Shown here: positions 1 through 10,926 of the stretch, piece by piece
How the letters are laid out: each line of letters opens with the position of its first letter
Numbering within the stretch: position 1 is the stretch's first letter
Assembly: GCA_903632075.3 (NCBI GenBank)
Contig: CAHIKZ030003327.1
Coordinates: 1,182,501-1,246,500 of the forward strand
DNA length: 64,000 nucleotides
Direction: 5' to 3'
From: Acanthosepion pharaonis
Lineage: Eukaryota; Mollusca; Cephalopoda; Sepiida; Sepiidae
Made by a program: the position numbers and the translations under genes
The notes under the pieces: generated by a model
The model's input: only the letters and a program-made list of their open reading frames with translations
Told to the model about the DNA's origin: nothing
Databases searched by the model: none

Positions 1-340
1 AGAACTTTTTAAAAGTTTTTAAAAAGAACTTTTTAACAAAATGTCTAAAAAAAAACTTTTTCATTGGGAACTTTTAATAACATTAAAAAAGAACTTTAAT
101 AATAACATTAAAAAAGAACTTTAATAATAACATTAATATGCAACAAAAATTTATTTGCCACTTCTTTAAAGTTTTTCATAATAACTTTTTGAAAATGTCT
201 AAAAACTTTCTGGGGACTTTGTATAACCAAACAGTAGATTCAATAGATATGCAAAATAATGATAGTAATGAACATTTTTAGATTGTACGAATTTTTCTTT
301 TTGAAGATAGTAATATTTTAGTGATATAGGTTTTACTAAT
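1..340. repeat. AT-rich leader with short direct repeats
   Basis: The first 130 bases repeat a short unit around AAAAAGAACTTTAATAATAAC. Positions about 60-220 form one copy of a roughly 100-bp interspersed sequence centred on ATTAATATGCAACAAAAATTT, seen again near 745-860 and 4.44 kb short of 49 kb, at 44420-44545. No coding sequence is visible. Confidence 0.5.
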
Positions 341-609
341 TAACCCATTGCTGGGGGGGGTGAGAAGTTGGTGGATTCATACCTTTCCCAAGAGTATTTA
401 CGCGAAAGTGACTATAACGAAACCTACCTTGAATTGGAATTTGGATCTCCAAATAAAAATTCCAAGGCATTATCCATGACACAACTCACCAATCAATTCT
501 TACAGCACCTTGGATTCCGAAGAGGTCTAGGTACTGACCAGACTAGACATTGCTTAACTTCGGTGATCGTGTCAGATCTGCTGTTCCAACGTGATATAGC
601 CGTAAGCTA
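340..609 (-). mobile_element. 5S rRNA-derived SINE-like element, most complete copy
   Basis: Read on the minus strand, 609 to about 498 resembles a full-length animal 5S rRNA. It holds TATATCACGTTG near the start, CACGATCACCGAAGTTAAGC in the middle, TGGTCAGTACCTAG, and the GGAATCCAAGGTG end. It continues into a 150-base tail with CTCTTGGGAAAGGTATGAATCCACC and CAGCAATGGGTTAATTAGTAAAACC. The same head-to-tail order recurs at 12190, 19650 and 63660, which marks a dispersed element and not a 5S gene. 5S-headed SINEs (SINE3 type) are known in animals; the assignment here is by visual similarity. Confidence 0.75.
498..609 (-). pseudogene. 5S rRNA-like head of the SINE
   Basis: This is a full-length 5S-like segment with several substitutions against the usual animal 5S (for example GTCTAGTCTGG in the box A region and CTCTTCGG near the 3' end). 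The internal control region is mostly preserved, so it could act as a type 1 Pol III promoter for the element. It is unlikely to be a functional rRNA gene because a conserved repeat tail follows without a T-run terminator at the 5S end. Confidence 0.7.
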
Positions 610-1500
610 GCTGTTTGATGTTAATACTAATTTGTCATAGACATTTTTTTAAGTACGACTATATTAAATTATGTAATGTCCAAAAAGTCACTGCGGTATG
701 AAATATAAAAACGTAAGATGAATAAAAAATATTGTCATCATTGAAAGAATTTTACTAATAGCATATTAATATGCGACAAAAATTTAGCACATTGTAACAT
801 TTTCGTAATGACTTTTTGAATCTGTCTGAACATTCTGTATTGTCTTTATTTTTACTTGTAATTATTTATGGCTATGTAACTCTGGAACAATTTTGAATCC
901 TTTTAAAGTTTAGTAAGAGGAAAGATTTGTAAATTTGATAGATGTTTTTTTGCATGAAACATTTCCGTTTTTGGTGTGCAATGAATCCTGAAAAATCAGT
1001 CAGTTGAAACGTCAAATTCGTACAAACAGATGACTCATTCCTCAACCCAACACACACAATCAAGTGAAAGAAAGTATTTAAAAGACTGTTGGAATATTTA
1101 TTTGAGGAACTTTACGATTTCTCTCTTGAAATATTAAGATGATCATAGAATATATTGATGCTTGCATGAAGCTGCATCTAGAAATTGGTATATAGTGATA
1201 TATTCACATACATAAGTACTATGAAAACAGAAGTTGAGATTTTGGAGTTTTCGATGGCTAACTCTGATAACATTTACACAGCCCAAAAGATCCATATATA
1301 ATCTTAGAAAAACGATAGTATCATGAAACATGCATTCTAGGACGTATATTCACCTCGCTGTTCAATAAAGATGGCACCTGTGCTTGTTTTAAAAAATCCC
1401 ACTAATATATTTTCATGTTGGGTAATTGAAATATTGATTTCAAAGGAGATTAAACCGAAGACGTTTCAGCACTCCCTGTTAATTATACACACAATACCTC
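610..1500. other. Unassigned AT-rich stretch
   Basis: No supported gene. Positions 745-860 carry a second copy of the ATTAATATGC-AACAAAAATTTA repeat, with palindromic CATATTAATATG and the following CATTTTCGTAATGACTTTTTGAA. Short reading frames on either strand have no recognisable domain. Confidence 0.5.
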
Positions 1501-1539
1501 AAATGTCTGAGGCCACTCTCACGATGAAGTTATAGCTAA

Positions 1540-1760
1540 ATTTTACACCACTGTATGGATACAAAAGGCGATTATCTCCCTTCGGTGGGGATAAGTCACG
1601 TGGGTCGCATCACGGGCCGCTTAGTGACGTAACTTCCCACAGTGATGAAAGTGGCCAGTCACTCAATTTGTTTGCAGCTGACAAAACGAGCGGTTGCTTT
1701 TATAACCAGGAGTTTAGTGACTCGATCTAAGGTAAAATTTGCCTCCCCCGGCAGCTTAGA
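1540..1760 (+). promoter_or_regulatory. Candidate promoter-like GC-richer block
   Basis: This is one of the few CpG-containing, non-repeat-looking stretches in the window. It contains the E-box CACGTG (about 1598), a CRE/AP-1-like TGACGTAA (about 1624), a second GTGACT-rich segment, and TTTATAA (about 1700) that could act as a TATA-like element. Together with the open frame that follows, it could be a Pol II promoter. It could equally be the U3 part of an unrecognised LTR. No transcription evidence is available. Confidence 0.3.
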
Positions 1761-1814
1761 AGTCCACAGAGACGTTACTCTTTGGTAATTTTTCCCAGAT
1801 ATAGAAAGAAAGCC

Positions 1815-1980
1815 TGGCTCGCAGTTGGCAATTTGGAAAAACCAAAGACTTGCCGTTCTCCTTTTTGGAATATGCCCTCACCTGGGACATAGTAGATGAA
1901 TCCGACACGTTTGAATCTGAAGTCCTAAGCATGACTGGCTGCTCAAGAAACAGAAAAAAATATACATTATATGACATCAT
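1815..1980 (+). CDS. Possible coding exon, unrecognised
   Basis: After an in-frame TAG the frame stays open and gives a mixed, non-repetitive peptide that includes SFLEYALTWDIVDESDTF and then EVLSMTGCSRNRKK. It then runs into a hydrophobic stretch and the (TA)n array, where the frame becomes meaningless poly-YI. The acidic/aromatic composition looks more protein-like than most frames nearby. A pyrimidine-rich TTTTTCCCAG just upstream could be a splice acceptor; I see no clear donor before the TA array. Family unknown; it may be chance. Confidence 0.25.
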
Positions 1981-2019
1981 TTCCTTTTTTATTTCGCCTT
2001 ACACTCTGCTTTTGTGGGG

Positions 2020-2021
2020 TA

Positions 2022-2095
<74 letters not shown>

Positions 2096-2356
2096 TGCAT
2101 GTATCACGTGTATATATATATATATATATATATACGTATATCAACAGACAATCACTGGAAGGCCGTTTCGCCCTATATTTGGGACTCATCAGCGTGCGCA
2201 TCCACTACTGAGAATCGAACCTGACCGTTACAATCATACCAACGGTACCAACAGGACTCGATATAGCGCCGCTCTTCACAAACCGAGTTTCCCTAACACA
2301 ACTGACTGTTCCCTCACGAGCCACGTCTTCCATACCCAAGCTGCTCCACCCAGAGC

Positions 2357-2434
<78 letters not shown>
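2020..2434. repeat. Three (TA)n arrays around a dispersed repeat
   Basis: Long (TA)n runs lie at about 2026-2092, 2111-2133 and 2358-2434. They enclose about 2140-2355, which is a separate repeat. All poly-(YI) reading frames here, on both strands, are artefacts of the alternating dinucleotide. Confidence 0.95.
2140..2345 (-). ncRNA. Repeat with hammerhead-ribozyme-like core
   Basis: On the minus strand, CTGATGA (plus 2186-2192) is followed by GTCCC, a short AT loop, GGGC, and then GAAAC (plus 2165-2169). This is the order of a hammerhead ribozyme core: box 1, stem II, box 2. Upstream on the same strand is GGTTCGATTCTC, a tRNA B-box-like motif (about plus 2208-2219), with TGGTACCGTTGGTA further up. 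Hammerheads are known in Penelope-like retroelements and in small animal retrozymes. I could not settle stems I and III, so self-cleavage is inferred, not shown. Confidence 0.55.
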
Positions 2435-2436
<2 letters not shown>

Positions 2437-2453
2437 AACAATAAAAAATTAAA

Positions 2454-2605
2454 ATCATTAGACACACTGGGTTGTAGATTAATATTCTTTCGTTTTTTAT
2501 TATTATTATTCCATTTAGATTCCTCGACTAGTTTCGACCGAAATGGCCATCATCGGGAGGAGAAATTAAATATTTCTGCTTGCTGTTAGCAGTGAACTTC
2601 AGAAA
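2454..2605 (-). repeat. Retroelement tail-like fragment
   Basis: The stretch contains a short (TTA)n run and, on the minus strand, CCGATGA-TGGCC-ATTTC-GGTC-GAAAC (plus 2536-2562). This is another box-hairpin-GAAAC arrangement, with C replacing the U of the usual CUGANGA. It is probably the end of a decayed retroelement; no coding part is visible. Confidence 0.4.
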
Positions 2606-2608
2606 TGA

Positions 2609-2609
<1 letters not shown>

Positions 2610-2698
<89 letters not shown>

Positions 2699-2795
2699 AA
2701 AGAGAGAGAGAGAGAGAGAGAGGAAGTCTGTGCTTGTGTGTGTGTGAGAAAGAGAAAGAGAGAGAGAGGGAAAGTTTGTGCTTGTGTGTGTGTTT
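2610..2795. repeat. Compound microsatellite (TA)n-(TG)n-(GA)n
   Basis: (TA)n at about 2612-2650 is followed by (TG)n to about 2696, then (GA)n and two further alternations of TG-rich and GA-rich blocks, each ending in a GTTTGTGCTTG- or TCTGTGCTTG-like unit. The alternation suggests a higher-order unit of about 60 bases duplicated once. Confidence 0.9.
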
Positions 2796-3904
<1,109 letters not shown>

Positions 3905-3905
<1 letters not shown>

Positions 3906-4565
3906 ACAAGAACAGTTTGCGTTCGTTAAAGACACTGAGACTAGGAACGCGATATTTATACTGAGAATCATATCATGGATATCAATTCAAATGCAAAAGG
4001 CTGTCTGTTTTATGGATTATGTAAAAATGTTTAATAAATTACATTGAAACTGCTAGGTAACCTTGACATACTTGGGGGAAAATTAGAAGAATTCGGGACA
4101 GGCAGCAAACCACCTGCATACGGATAGAAAATGAATTCACTGAATATAAAAGAAAATGAGGTGTAAGACAAGGGCATGCCTTCTCACTGGACTTATACAG
4201 TGAGGTGAATTCATTGTTGGCGGCCACAGTCTTCTCAACATAAGATATGCAAATGAACCAGTGTTGAGAGCTTGCACATAAATATGTTTCAATTTTATAA
4301 ACTACAACAAGTCCTACAAAATATAATGAAGAAAACCTAGAAGAACAGATTAAACGTCGACTGAAAGAAGACAAAATGCATGTCTGTAAGCCAAATGAAC
4401 AACCCGACATGCAAATTACAATTTGGAGATACCAAAATCAAATAAATATAAGAATTTACATATCTGGGAATTGTTTTAACAGAGGACGGAAAGTGCGATA
4501 TTGAAATTCGAAGGCGCATTGGGATACCAAAAAGGCATCCCAAAATCTAAACAGAGTATTAAGAA
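3905..4565 (+). pseudogene. LINE RT fragment, decayed
   Basis: In shifting frames the plus strand encodes pieces typical of a non-LTR RT: ETRNAIFILR, then VCFMDYVKMFNK (motif A region, 3998-4035), a KKMRCKTRACLLTGL segment that matches the usual G-R-Q-G-C region, and IVGGHSLLNIRYANE, where the catalytic YADD has become YANE (about 4210-4258). The same family is better preserved on the minus strand at 29815-31850. Several frameshifts and stops make it non-functional. The head of a neighbouring tRNA-like repeat lies directly upstream. Confidence 0.7.
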
Positions 4566-4574
4566 AGAGGACAA

Positions 4575-5645
4575 TTTTTTTTTCACCCCAAGCAAGGCGG
4601 GAAGCCACTAAGACGCTTACAGAAGATTTGGATCAAGATCAGATAGGAGTGATAGAGGAGAGGATGAGGTGAAGGATAGTGGATAGATTAAGGCAAGTGG
4701 AGATATCGATTGACATTACATTTGAATAGTTGGAGATTATAGCTCTCAGGGAAACAGGAATAGGGAAGGGAGTTCTACAGGTGAGAGGTGCGAGACATGA
4801 AGCTATTGGAGTAGAAGAGATGGCTACATTTAGTAGTTTCAGCAGTGAAAGGGTGAGCGCGGGATGCTAGCCTCGTAGGGCGCTTGAATTCATGACGTCT
4901 GGGAACCAGCGAATGCATCTCCTCGGAGCAATTACCATGAAAGTATCTGTAAAAAAGACAGAGAGAGGCGACGGCGCGTCTGTGACAGAGCAACTGTAGA
5001 CGAGATGCCAGAACAGGGTCAATTATATTGCATATCCACCTCTGAAGCTTATCAAGAACCCCGAGGCAAACAGAAGGGGCTCCAGACCATATATGGCAGC
5101 AATACTCCATGCAAAATCGATTCCGAGGAGAAACATTTCCTGGCGCGGCACATGGAGCCAACTTTCCTTGCGGTGGACGAAGCAATTGAGCCAATGTATT
5201 TGTTCCGTGTAGGTCAGCAGTCAACGTGAGACCGAGCAGCCGCAGAGAGGTGCTCTCGAGAAGTTGAGCGTCAGATATTCTAATGGAGGGCAGAGAAGGA
5301 TCTCCGTGGTGATTAATAGAGAGCAGTTTTGTTTTTGAGGCATTAAAGTTGACCAGCCAATTCATGCCCCAGTTCACAACCGATTGGAGGTCCTTTTCGA
5401 GACGCACGGCAAGGTGAGTTTTGTCAGCGACAATAGATTTGATTTTGAGGCAGGAGTAAATTGTGGTGTCATCCGCGTAGATTCCAACTTTGGAATTTAT
5501 AGCATCAGGAAGGTCATTTATGTAGATAAGGAATAGAGTGGGGCCTAGGATGGAGCCTTGAGGAACCCTTGCGTTCGTGGGATAGGAACTGGAGGAGAAT
5601 CCATGAGAACGACCTTCAATTCACGGTTTGACAGGCATTAGAAAC
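4575..5645 (-). pseudogene. APE-type (jockey-like) LINE, RT C-terminal half
   Basis: A single frame is open on the minus strand from about 5645 to 4775, longer than the ATG/GTG-delimited ORF. In order it shows NARVPQGSILGPTLFLIYIN (RT motif B, VPQGS at plus 5552-5566), YADD (plus 5468-5479, motif C), WLVNFNASKTKLL, a CCHIWSGAPS segment, and a C-terminal HRRAVASLCLFYRYFHG. Positions 4575-4775 look like the 3' UTR. The 5' part (endonuclease and the first RT motifs) is missing, as in typical 5' truncation. Related tails occur at 27275, 34740, 36030 and 46755. Confidence 0.85.
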
Positions 5646-6064
5646 AAAGAAAGGTGTATTGATCCTTTATGTCATTGTATATGGCAATAAATGTTGAAAA
5701 ATCATCTTACATATTACGAATATACTTGAAGCAACAGAGATATGGTTCTACAGAAGGATGCTGAGAATACGAGAGCAAAGATAAAGTTTTAGAGAAATTG
5801 GAAGCAAAAAGAAAATTTCTCCTTAGCATCAAATAGAGACAGCTGGCATTTCTAGGGTAGACAACGAGGAGAAAAGGTTTGTAAAATTTGATACTCACAG
5901 ATTGAAGGCAACAGGTACAGATGATCAAAGCACAACCTAACTTGACTAACAGGATGTTTAGGGGATATAAGAAATAGACAAAATTCATTAAGATCTGCAA
6001 AGGACGGAACATTAGAGAGAACCATGATCTCCAATATCCTGACTCGGTACACAGAAAAAAAAAC
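5646..6064. other. Unassigned stretch
   Basis: No recognised domain. Its position directly upstream (minus sense) of the LINE RT fragment could make it diverged RT sequence or the insertion target; I cannot tell which. Confidence 0.3.
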
Positions 6065-6840
6065 ATTTGTATTTTCGTATCTGTCTATATTTCTGAGATG
6101 AGGTATTATGTACATTATTTACATGTTTCGGACAATTGTCCTCATTTTTGTCGCCATATTTATTACAAAGTTTCGGCCGTTGTACGCTCCGGCCTTCTTC
6201 AGGTGGTTGGAATGTTGAACTGAACATATGGAGAGAGAAGGGAGATCACCGCCCTCTGTGGGATCAGGTTGAGATCATAGACAAGGAACACCACTGGAAA
6301 ATTAGTAAACTGAAGGAATCAGCACATATGCTAGCCCACAGAAATCTCCTGAGCCGACCAAGCATAGAAATAAATACAATATGAGAACCAGTAATAAGGA
6401 GTGTAGAGAAAAGCGATAATAACAACAAAAGTTGCAAAATGAGCTCCGGTAAAAACACGTTTGATAACAGCAAAAAAATAAAAATTGCAATGTGAGTTCT
6501 GGAAAAAAAATGGTTGCTGAGACATTAGGTTTATAATACCCAGAAATTCATAGACAGATGACCTCAAGGAAACATGTCATAGTGGATAAAGGCGTTGGCG
6601 TTGGTGTGAGTTCAATACCCGGTCAAGGCAGTGGAGAACATTCAGAGGTAAATTGACAGGAGTATAACTGATAACTGACATCCATTAAACAGTCTACCCC
6701 AGTGAGCGAAATAAAGGGTTCAGTTCGACATTACAACCGCCTTAAGCAGGCCGGAGCGTACAACGGACGAAACTTTGTAATAAATATGGCGACAAAGATG
6801 AGGATAATAGTCCAAATAATGTAAATAATTGTATTTTCAT
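6065..6840 (+). mobile_element. Penelope-like fragment between inverted terminal modules
   Basis: Left arm (6086-6230) carries, on the minus strand, the CCTGAAGAAGGCCGGAGC...CGGCCGAAAC module. The right arm (6570-6840) carries the same module on the plus strand with its tRNA-like head. Between them, 6241-6385 encodes DQVEIIDKEHHWKISKLKES and AHMLAHRNLLSRPSIEIN. This resembles the C-terminal extension of GIY-YIG-bearing Penelope-like retroelement proteins. The whole unit recurs in opposite orientation at 54830-55590, so it is a defined element. The catalytic RT part is absent, and the Penelope assignment is from a remembered motif only. Confidence 0.5.
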
Positions 6841-6954
6841 ATTTCTTGAAATATAAATAAACCCAAAGATTGTCTTGTTTGAAGTGTCCAGATGTATTAC
6901 AATTTTCTTCGAAATATTTTGAGATCGAAAGAAAAATCACTCCATCACGGTGAT

Positions 6955-7080
6955 TTTCAGAAGTAAGAAAAATAACGAATAATATTTACAAATGGCAGAG
7001 TGCATTCTCTACCTTTTACGGCTTATTGCATTCCTCTTCTCATCTTGTCTCGTGTTTATATTATTTATTTATTTATTTAT
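6955..7080 (+). repeat. Interspersed repeat, copy 1 of 2
   Basis: About 115 bases ending CTTCTCATCTTGTCTCGTGTTTATATTATTT are closely repeated at 9000-9118. Shared landmarks are the AGAGTG-ATTC-CTAC stretch and ACGGCTTATT-CATTCCTCTT. Same orientation in both copies. Confidence 0.7.
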
Positions 7081-8574
7081 TTTTGCCTCTTTGTAATATG
7101 CCAGTTCTAAAAGAAAAAAACAAAACAAAAAACAACTATTTCTTAGAGGTCCCAGAATGGGAATATTAAAGATGACTGCATTTGTCGATCGATGACGTAG
7201 AATGACGTTTCAATAGTTCGTCAGTCTTCCTCTAGGGGGCCATGGAGATTTAAGAGCGAGAGAGAGTCTCAATAGCGCGTCTCTATGAACAGTAGTTCAT
7301 TGTCAGTAAATAGACCCAAGAAACACCATGTTTTCTGAATTGATCATTTAGGGTTAGTTCAATATTAACGATGAAAAAATATGGTTTATCAGAATCCCAA
7401 AACGATGTTTAATAAATATGTTCCTGAAAGGACAGCATTTTTTTTTTTTTTTTTATTGATAATATTTGTTAAGATCTGAACCCGTTTCTTTGATCTTCGT
7501 TTAAAATGAAACGTTAAACTAAACAAGTGCAATATCTTTGTTGTCGCTCAAATTTACTGTGGAATTATTTAACTAGGTATATTATGGTGGTTTGGGCAAC
7601 TAGGTTATCCAATTCTTGTGAATAATGCTGCTTTCTGCATTAAAAGCAACAAAATCATTATTTTTTTTATCAATATTAACTGTGTGCAACATATCACTAA
7701 ATAAGCGGCTGTCATCAGAGCTTAATAAGCCGTGTTCAATTCCTGGCCTGTTCAGCTGTCTTATCTAATGTTTCAATTTTTTTTCACACGACTCTTCGTT
7801 AACACTAATGTTTGGAATTAATAATGATTACTTTATCTCGAGATGTTAATATTTTAGGCTTCGAAAATAATGTCCGATTTCAGAATGAACTTTTATTACT
7901 GGATTAAAGTATTTAAGCAGTGTCAAAATAGGAAACTGAACGTCTATACATTTCTTCCATCGGGTTACAAGGTTATTTATACCTTTACGAAAAAACTCTA
8001 CAGGTTTGTACGACAAGAAATACAATTTCTGCATCTTCTTTGCTTGAAAGATTTTAAGGTGCTTGAAAAATTTGTAGTCAATGGGCGAGAGATCTGGGTG
8101 ATATGGGTCATGTAATTTTTATTCTAAGTCGGTAAGCATATTCAGTGCCAGTTTTGAATTGTTTTATTTCCCCATCTTTCTTCTTTAAGTAATCACCTGA
8201 AGTCATGTGATTATCATTGCGTTATTTTGTTAAAATTATTAATGTTGGATATTTAACAATGAAATGGGCGAATTGGCACGTCTATTTTGTCGTAGTAGTT
8301 CAAGCAAAGAGCTTATTAGATTATTAAATTAATAATTAAAATTCACCAGAAAATTAAAATAAGAAAACCGGGAAATTTTCACGTCTATTTCTAGCACAAA
8401 TAAATGTTTCTACATTAGAGAGAATTATTAAAATCTGTTTATTGTTAAGGAAGATTTACATCTGTATTTCATTAGACGCGTACACAGTTTACATTTAAAA
8501 AAAAAAATTGAAAATTTATAACCTGTTCAGTCAATAGTTGTCTCTATACAAATACACATTACATTTTGAATAAG
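7081..8574. other. AT-rich intergenic DNA
   Basis: About 1.5 kb contains T-runs (7438-7456) and unassigned sequence. A short plus-strand frame at 7870-8115 has ordinary composition but no recognisable domain or upstream signal, so I do not call it a gene. Confidence 0.4.
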
Positions 8575-8865
8575 GAGGAAATGTGAGCGATTTGAATCTA
8601 TAGAAGCTTCATGATTTGCCTTCGTTGTAAAGGTCTGAACTTCCTTTACATTTAAAATAGCGAGGAAATGTAAGTGATTCAGAACCGTGGAAATACTATG
8701 GTGTCATTTCGTTGTAGAGATCTACGTCTCCCATTACTTCTTGAATAGAGACGAAATGTGGGCGATTGGACACCGTGGAACTAGGATGGTTTGAATTCGG
8801 TGTAGAGGTCTGAACTGGTGGAACTAAAGAATTGAGCTCATCTGAACGTTTTGAATAGAAATACA
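8530..8865 (+). repeat. About 87-bp tandem repeat in LINE-tail sequence
   Basis: Units begin near 8576 (GAGGAAATGTGAGCGATT), 8662 (GAGGAAATGTAAGTGATT) and 8750 (GACGAAATGTGGGCGATT), spacing 86 and 88 bases, with partial units on both sides. Each unit contains a CGTTGTAGAGGTCTGAAC-like core and a TTGAATAG end. The last unit runs into AACTAAAGAATTGAGCTCATCTGAACG, which matches the LINE-tail sequence at 11810 and 46950. Confidence 0.75.
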
Positions 8866-9000
8866 GATAGAGACTCGACAGTCTTGCGACGTTGCTTCAG
8901 TAGGAATTAGAATCTAGGTCAGAATGGAGAACTAGTCTTCTCTGTGAAAGCGACTAAAGCGATTTGGATCTCTATGAAGAAAAAATAAATTAATCATCAT
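8866..9000 (-). mobile_element. APE-type LINE 3' tail fragment
   Basis: The stretch with AGACTCGACAGTCTTGCGACGTTGCTTC matches 11860-11900 and 46985-47045, the 3' flank of LINE fragments on the minus strand. No coding portion remains here. Confidence 0.5.
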
Positions 9001-9118
9001 TTTGATTTTGTCAAAAGCAAGAATAAGGAGTATTTACAAGTAGAAGAGTGTATTCCCTACGATGTACGGCTTATTTCATTCCTCTTCTCATCTTGTCTCG
9101 TGTTTATATTATTTATTT
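9000..9118 (+). repeat. Interspersed repeat, copy 2 of 2
   Basis: Second copy of the 6955-7080 sequence. The two copies lie about 2 kb apart in direct orientation, so the DNA between them could be a segmental duplication boundary or an element with two direct ends. Confidence 0.7.
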
Positions 9119-9715
9119 TTGTTAATATTTGACTCTTATAAAGATTATTTTTTAGATGAAAATTGTTGAAGTTATAAAAACAAAACCCGAAATAATTAGT
9201 CTGGAGCAAAATCTTTTAAAGTCGTAACATCGGCATTTGGGCATTGCAATATTTCAATTATTACTTATAAAACTAAAGAATTGATATTATTTATAAAAAC
9301 TAAAAAGGACGACTCGAGACTATTACTAAAACATTTGTTTACTTGGCCTATATTTTAACAAATAAAACATCCCGTCGGAAAAGTCCATAAGCGGATTCGA
9401 CGTCTTCTTGAATAACCAGATCCCTGTTGGTCTGGTGTCTATTTCTCGCCAAAAACCAAGAAAAATTCCTGTCATACGATTCCTGACTCAGAGGGAAAAG
9501 ATAATAGAACGCACAAAGCCTGCTGCATTATCGGGATACGCTAGAAAGACATGTGCCTTTGCAATCGACTGCATATCACATTTTTAAGAGATAAGCACAT
9601 CTACGACTATCCCAATAGTGTTTTAGTATTTAGCAGTATTTCTATTTGCATAGAGCCATGAAATAATCATTCACTCGAAAATAGATGAATATACAAATCT
9701 CCTCTCTATCTTTCT

Positions 9716-9716
<1 letters not shown>
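9119..9716. other. Unassigned stretch
   Basis: Nothing recognised in about 600 bases. Confidence 0.4.
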
Positions 9717-9803
<87 letters not shown>

Positions 9804-9808
9804 ATATA
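9717..9808. repeat. Symmetric (CA)n-(TA)n-(TG)n microsatellite
   Basis: CA units, about 31 TA units, then TG units. The array is its own reverse complement, so either strand could fold back on itself. Confidence 0.95.
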
Positions 9809-9904
9809 TGAAGAAATTATAATTTTATGGTATGCTACATTTATGTATAAAAGTATAAAGTGATCACTATCAGAGATTGATCGTATGTAGATATAAAAGT
9901 AGCG

Positions 9905-9985
9905 ACGGTCTGTTTCATGCTAAAACGCATGCTTGAGTGATGGCCTGAACATTTTGTTCAAGCATGAAACAGCCTTGTGTTGAAT
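9905..9985. repeat. Short imperfect inverted repeat
   Basis: TGTTTCATGCT near 9911 is mirrored by AGCATGAAACA near 9961, with a nested GCATGCTTGA / TCAAGCATG pair. A stem-loop of about 65 bases is possible. Confidence 0.45.
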
Positions 9986-10009
9986 TCAGCGTCCACTTTC
10001 ATATATATT

Positions 10010-10014
<5 letters not shown>

Positions 10015-10060
<46 letters not shown>
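10015..10060. repeat. (TA)n microsatellite
   Basis: About 20 TA units; it generates the poly-YI end of a short minus-strand frame. Confidence 0.9.
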
Positions 10061-10549
10061 AGACATGTTTCGTTGAATAATTTAGATATGTCCTGCCTAC
10101 TTATTTTCGATAGGATCTTTCCATAGGCACGAATAAGTTTTTTGGTGTCTTTATTGAAGGACGTGTTGATGCATATTACGTTTATTTCCAAGTACTTTCG
10201 AAATAGAACAATGTCATCATCATGGTGTTGTTTATTACAGGATAACTGTTGTAGTGTCCATTATTGTGAAAGACAAACACACTTGTTGTCAGTTGCCAGA
10301 CCCACTGACGACAATTGCATATGACCAAGCGGGCCAGTCCGATGAGAATAGCACCAAGAACGTCTCCACACCTTCGTATGACCTTATCAAATTTGTGTTA
10401 GTGATACCTTTGTCAACGGTCTCTCGGCGGCTCCTTCAAAACACAATGCAGATGCAGAAATCATTAGCACCAGGAACTGACTGGATAATAATCGAACAAC
10501 TGACGTCACAAATTGTAAATGATCGAATTTGTTGAGGTAAATGAGCAGG

Positions 10550-10866
10550 ATTAAGACAGACAAAGAGACCCTCACATCTAAGTGCCAACCACTCAGTCAC
10601 AAAAGAATATGTAACAATAGTTTTATTATGTGGTGTTAAGTGCTTCAAACTTATTTGTGCGACTATATCATTTCTTTCTGGATCTCTTGTTCTTTTTCGA
10701 TCCCAGTTGTACATGGATCACAGTTTCATTGGCAACGTTATCTATACCATTTTCTCTCTTTTTAGACTTACATTAGCAGATTTGTCTTTGTAAAAGTTTA
10801 AGGAGATCAGCTTTATTTACTGTTAGTAACATATCTTCTAAGTCTATCGCCTGGCACCTTATTTAC

Positions 10867-10926
<60 letters not shown>

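Noticed and set aside
1971..2467. Several reading frames of 60-157 residues across TA arrays
   Set aside because: They are poly-(YI) translations of (TA)n on both strands, with no domain outside the array.
7870..8115. 81-residue plus-strand frame as a gene
   Set aside because: No recognisable domain, no splice or promoter signal, and similar frames occur by chance in AT-rich DNA.
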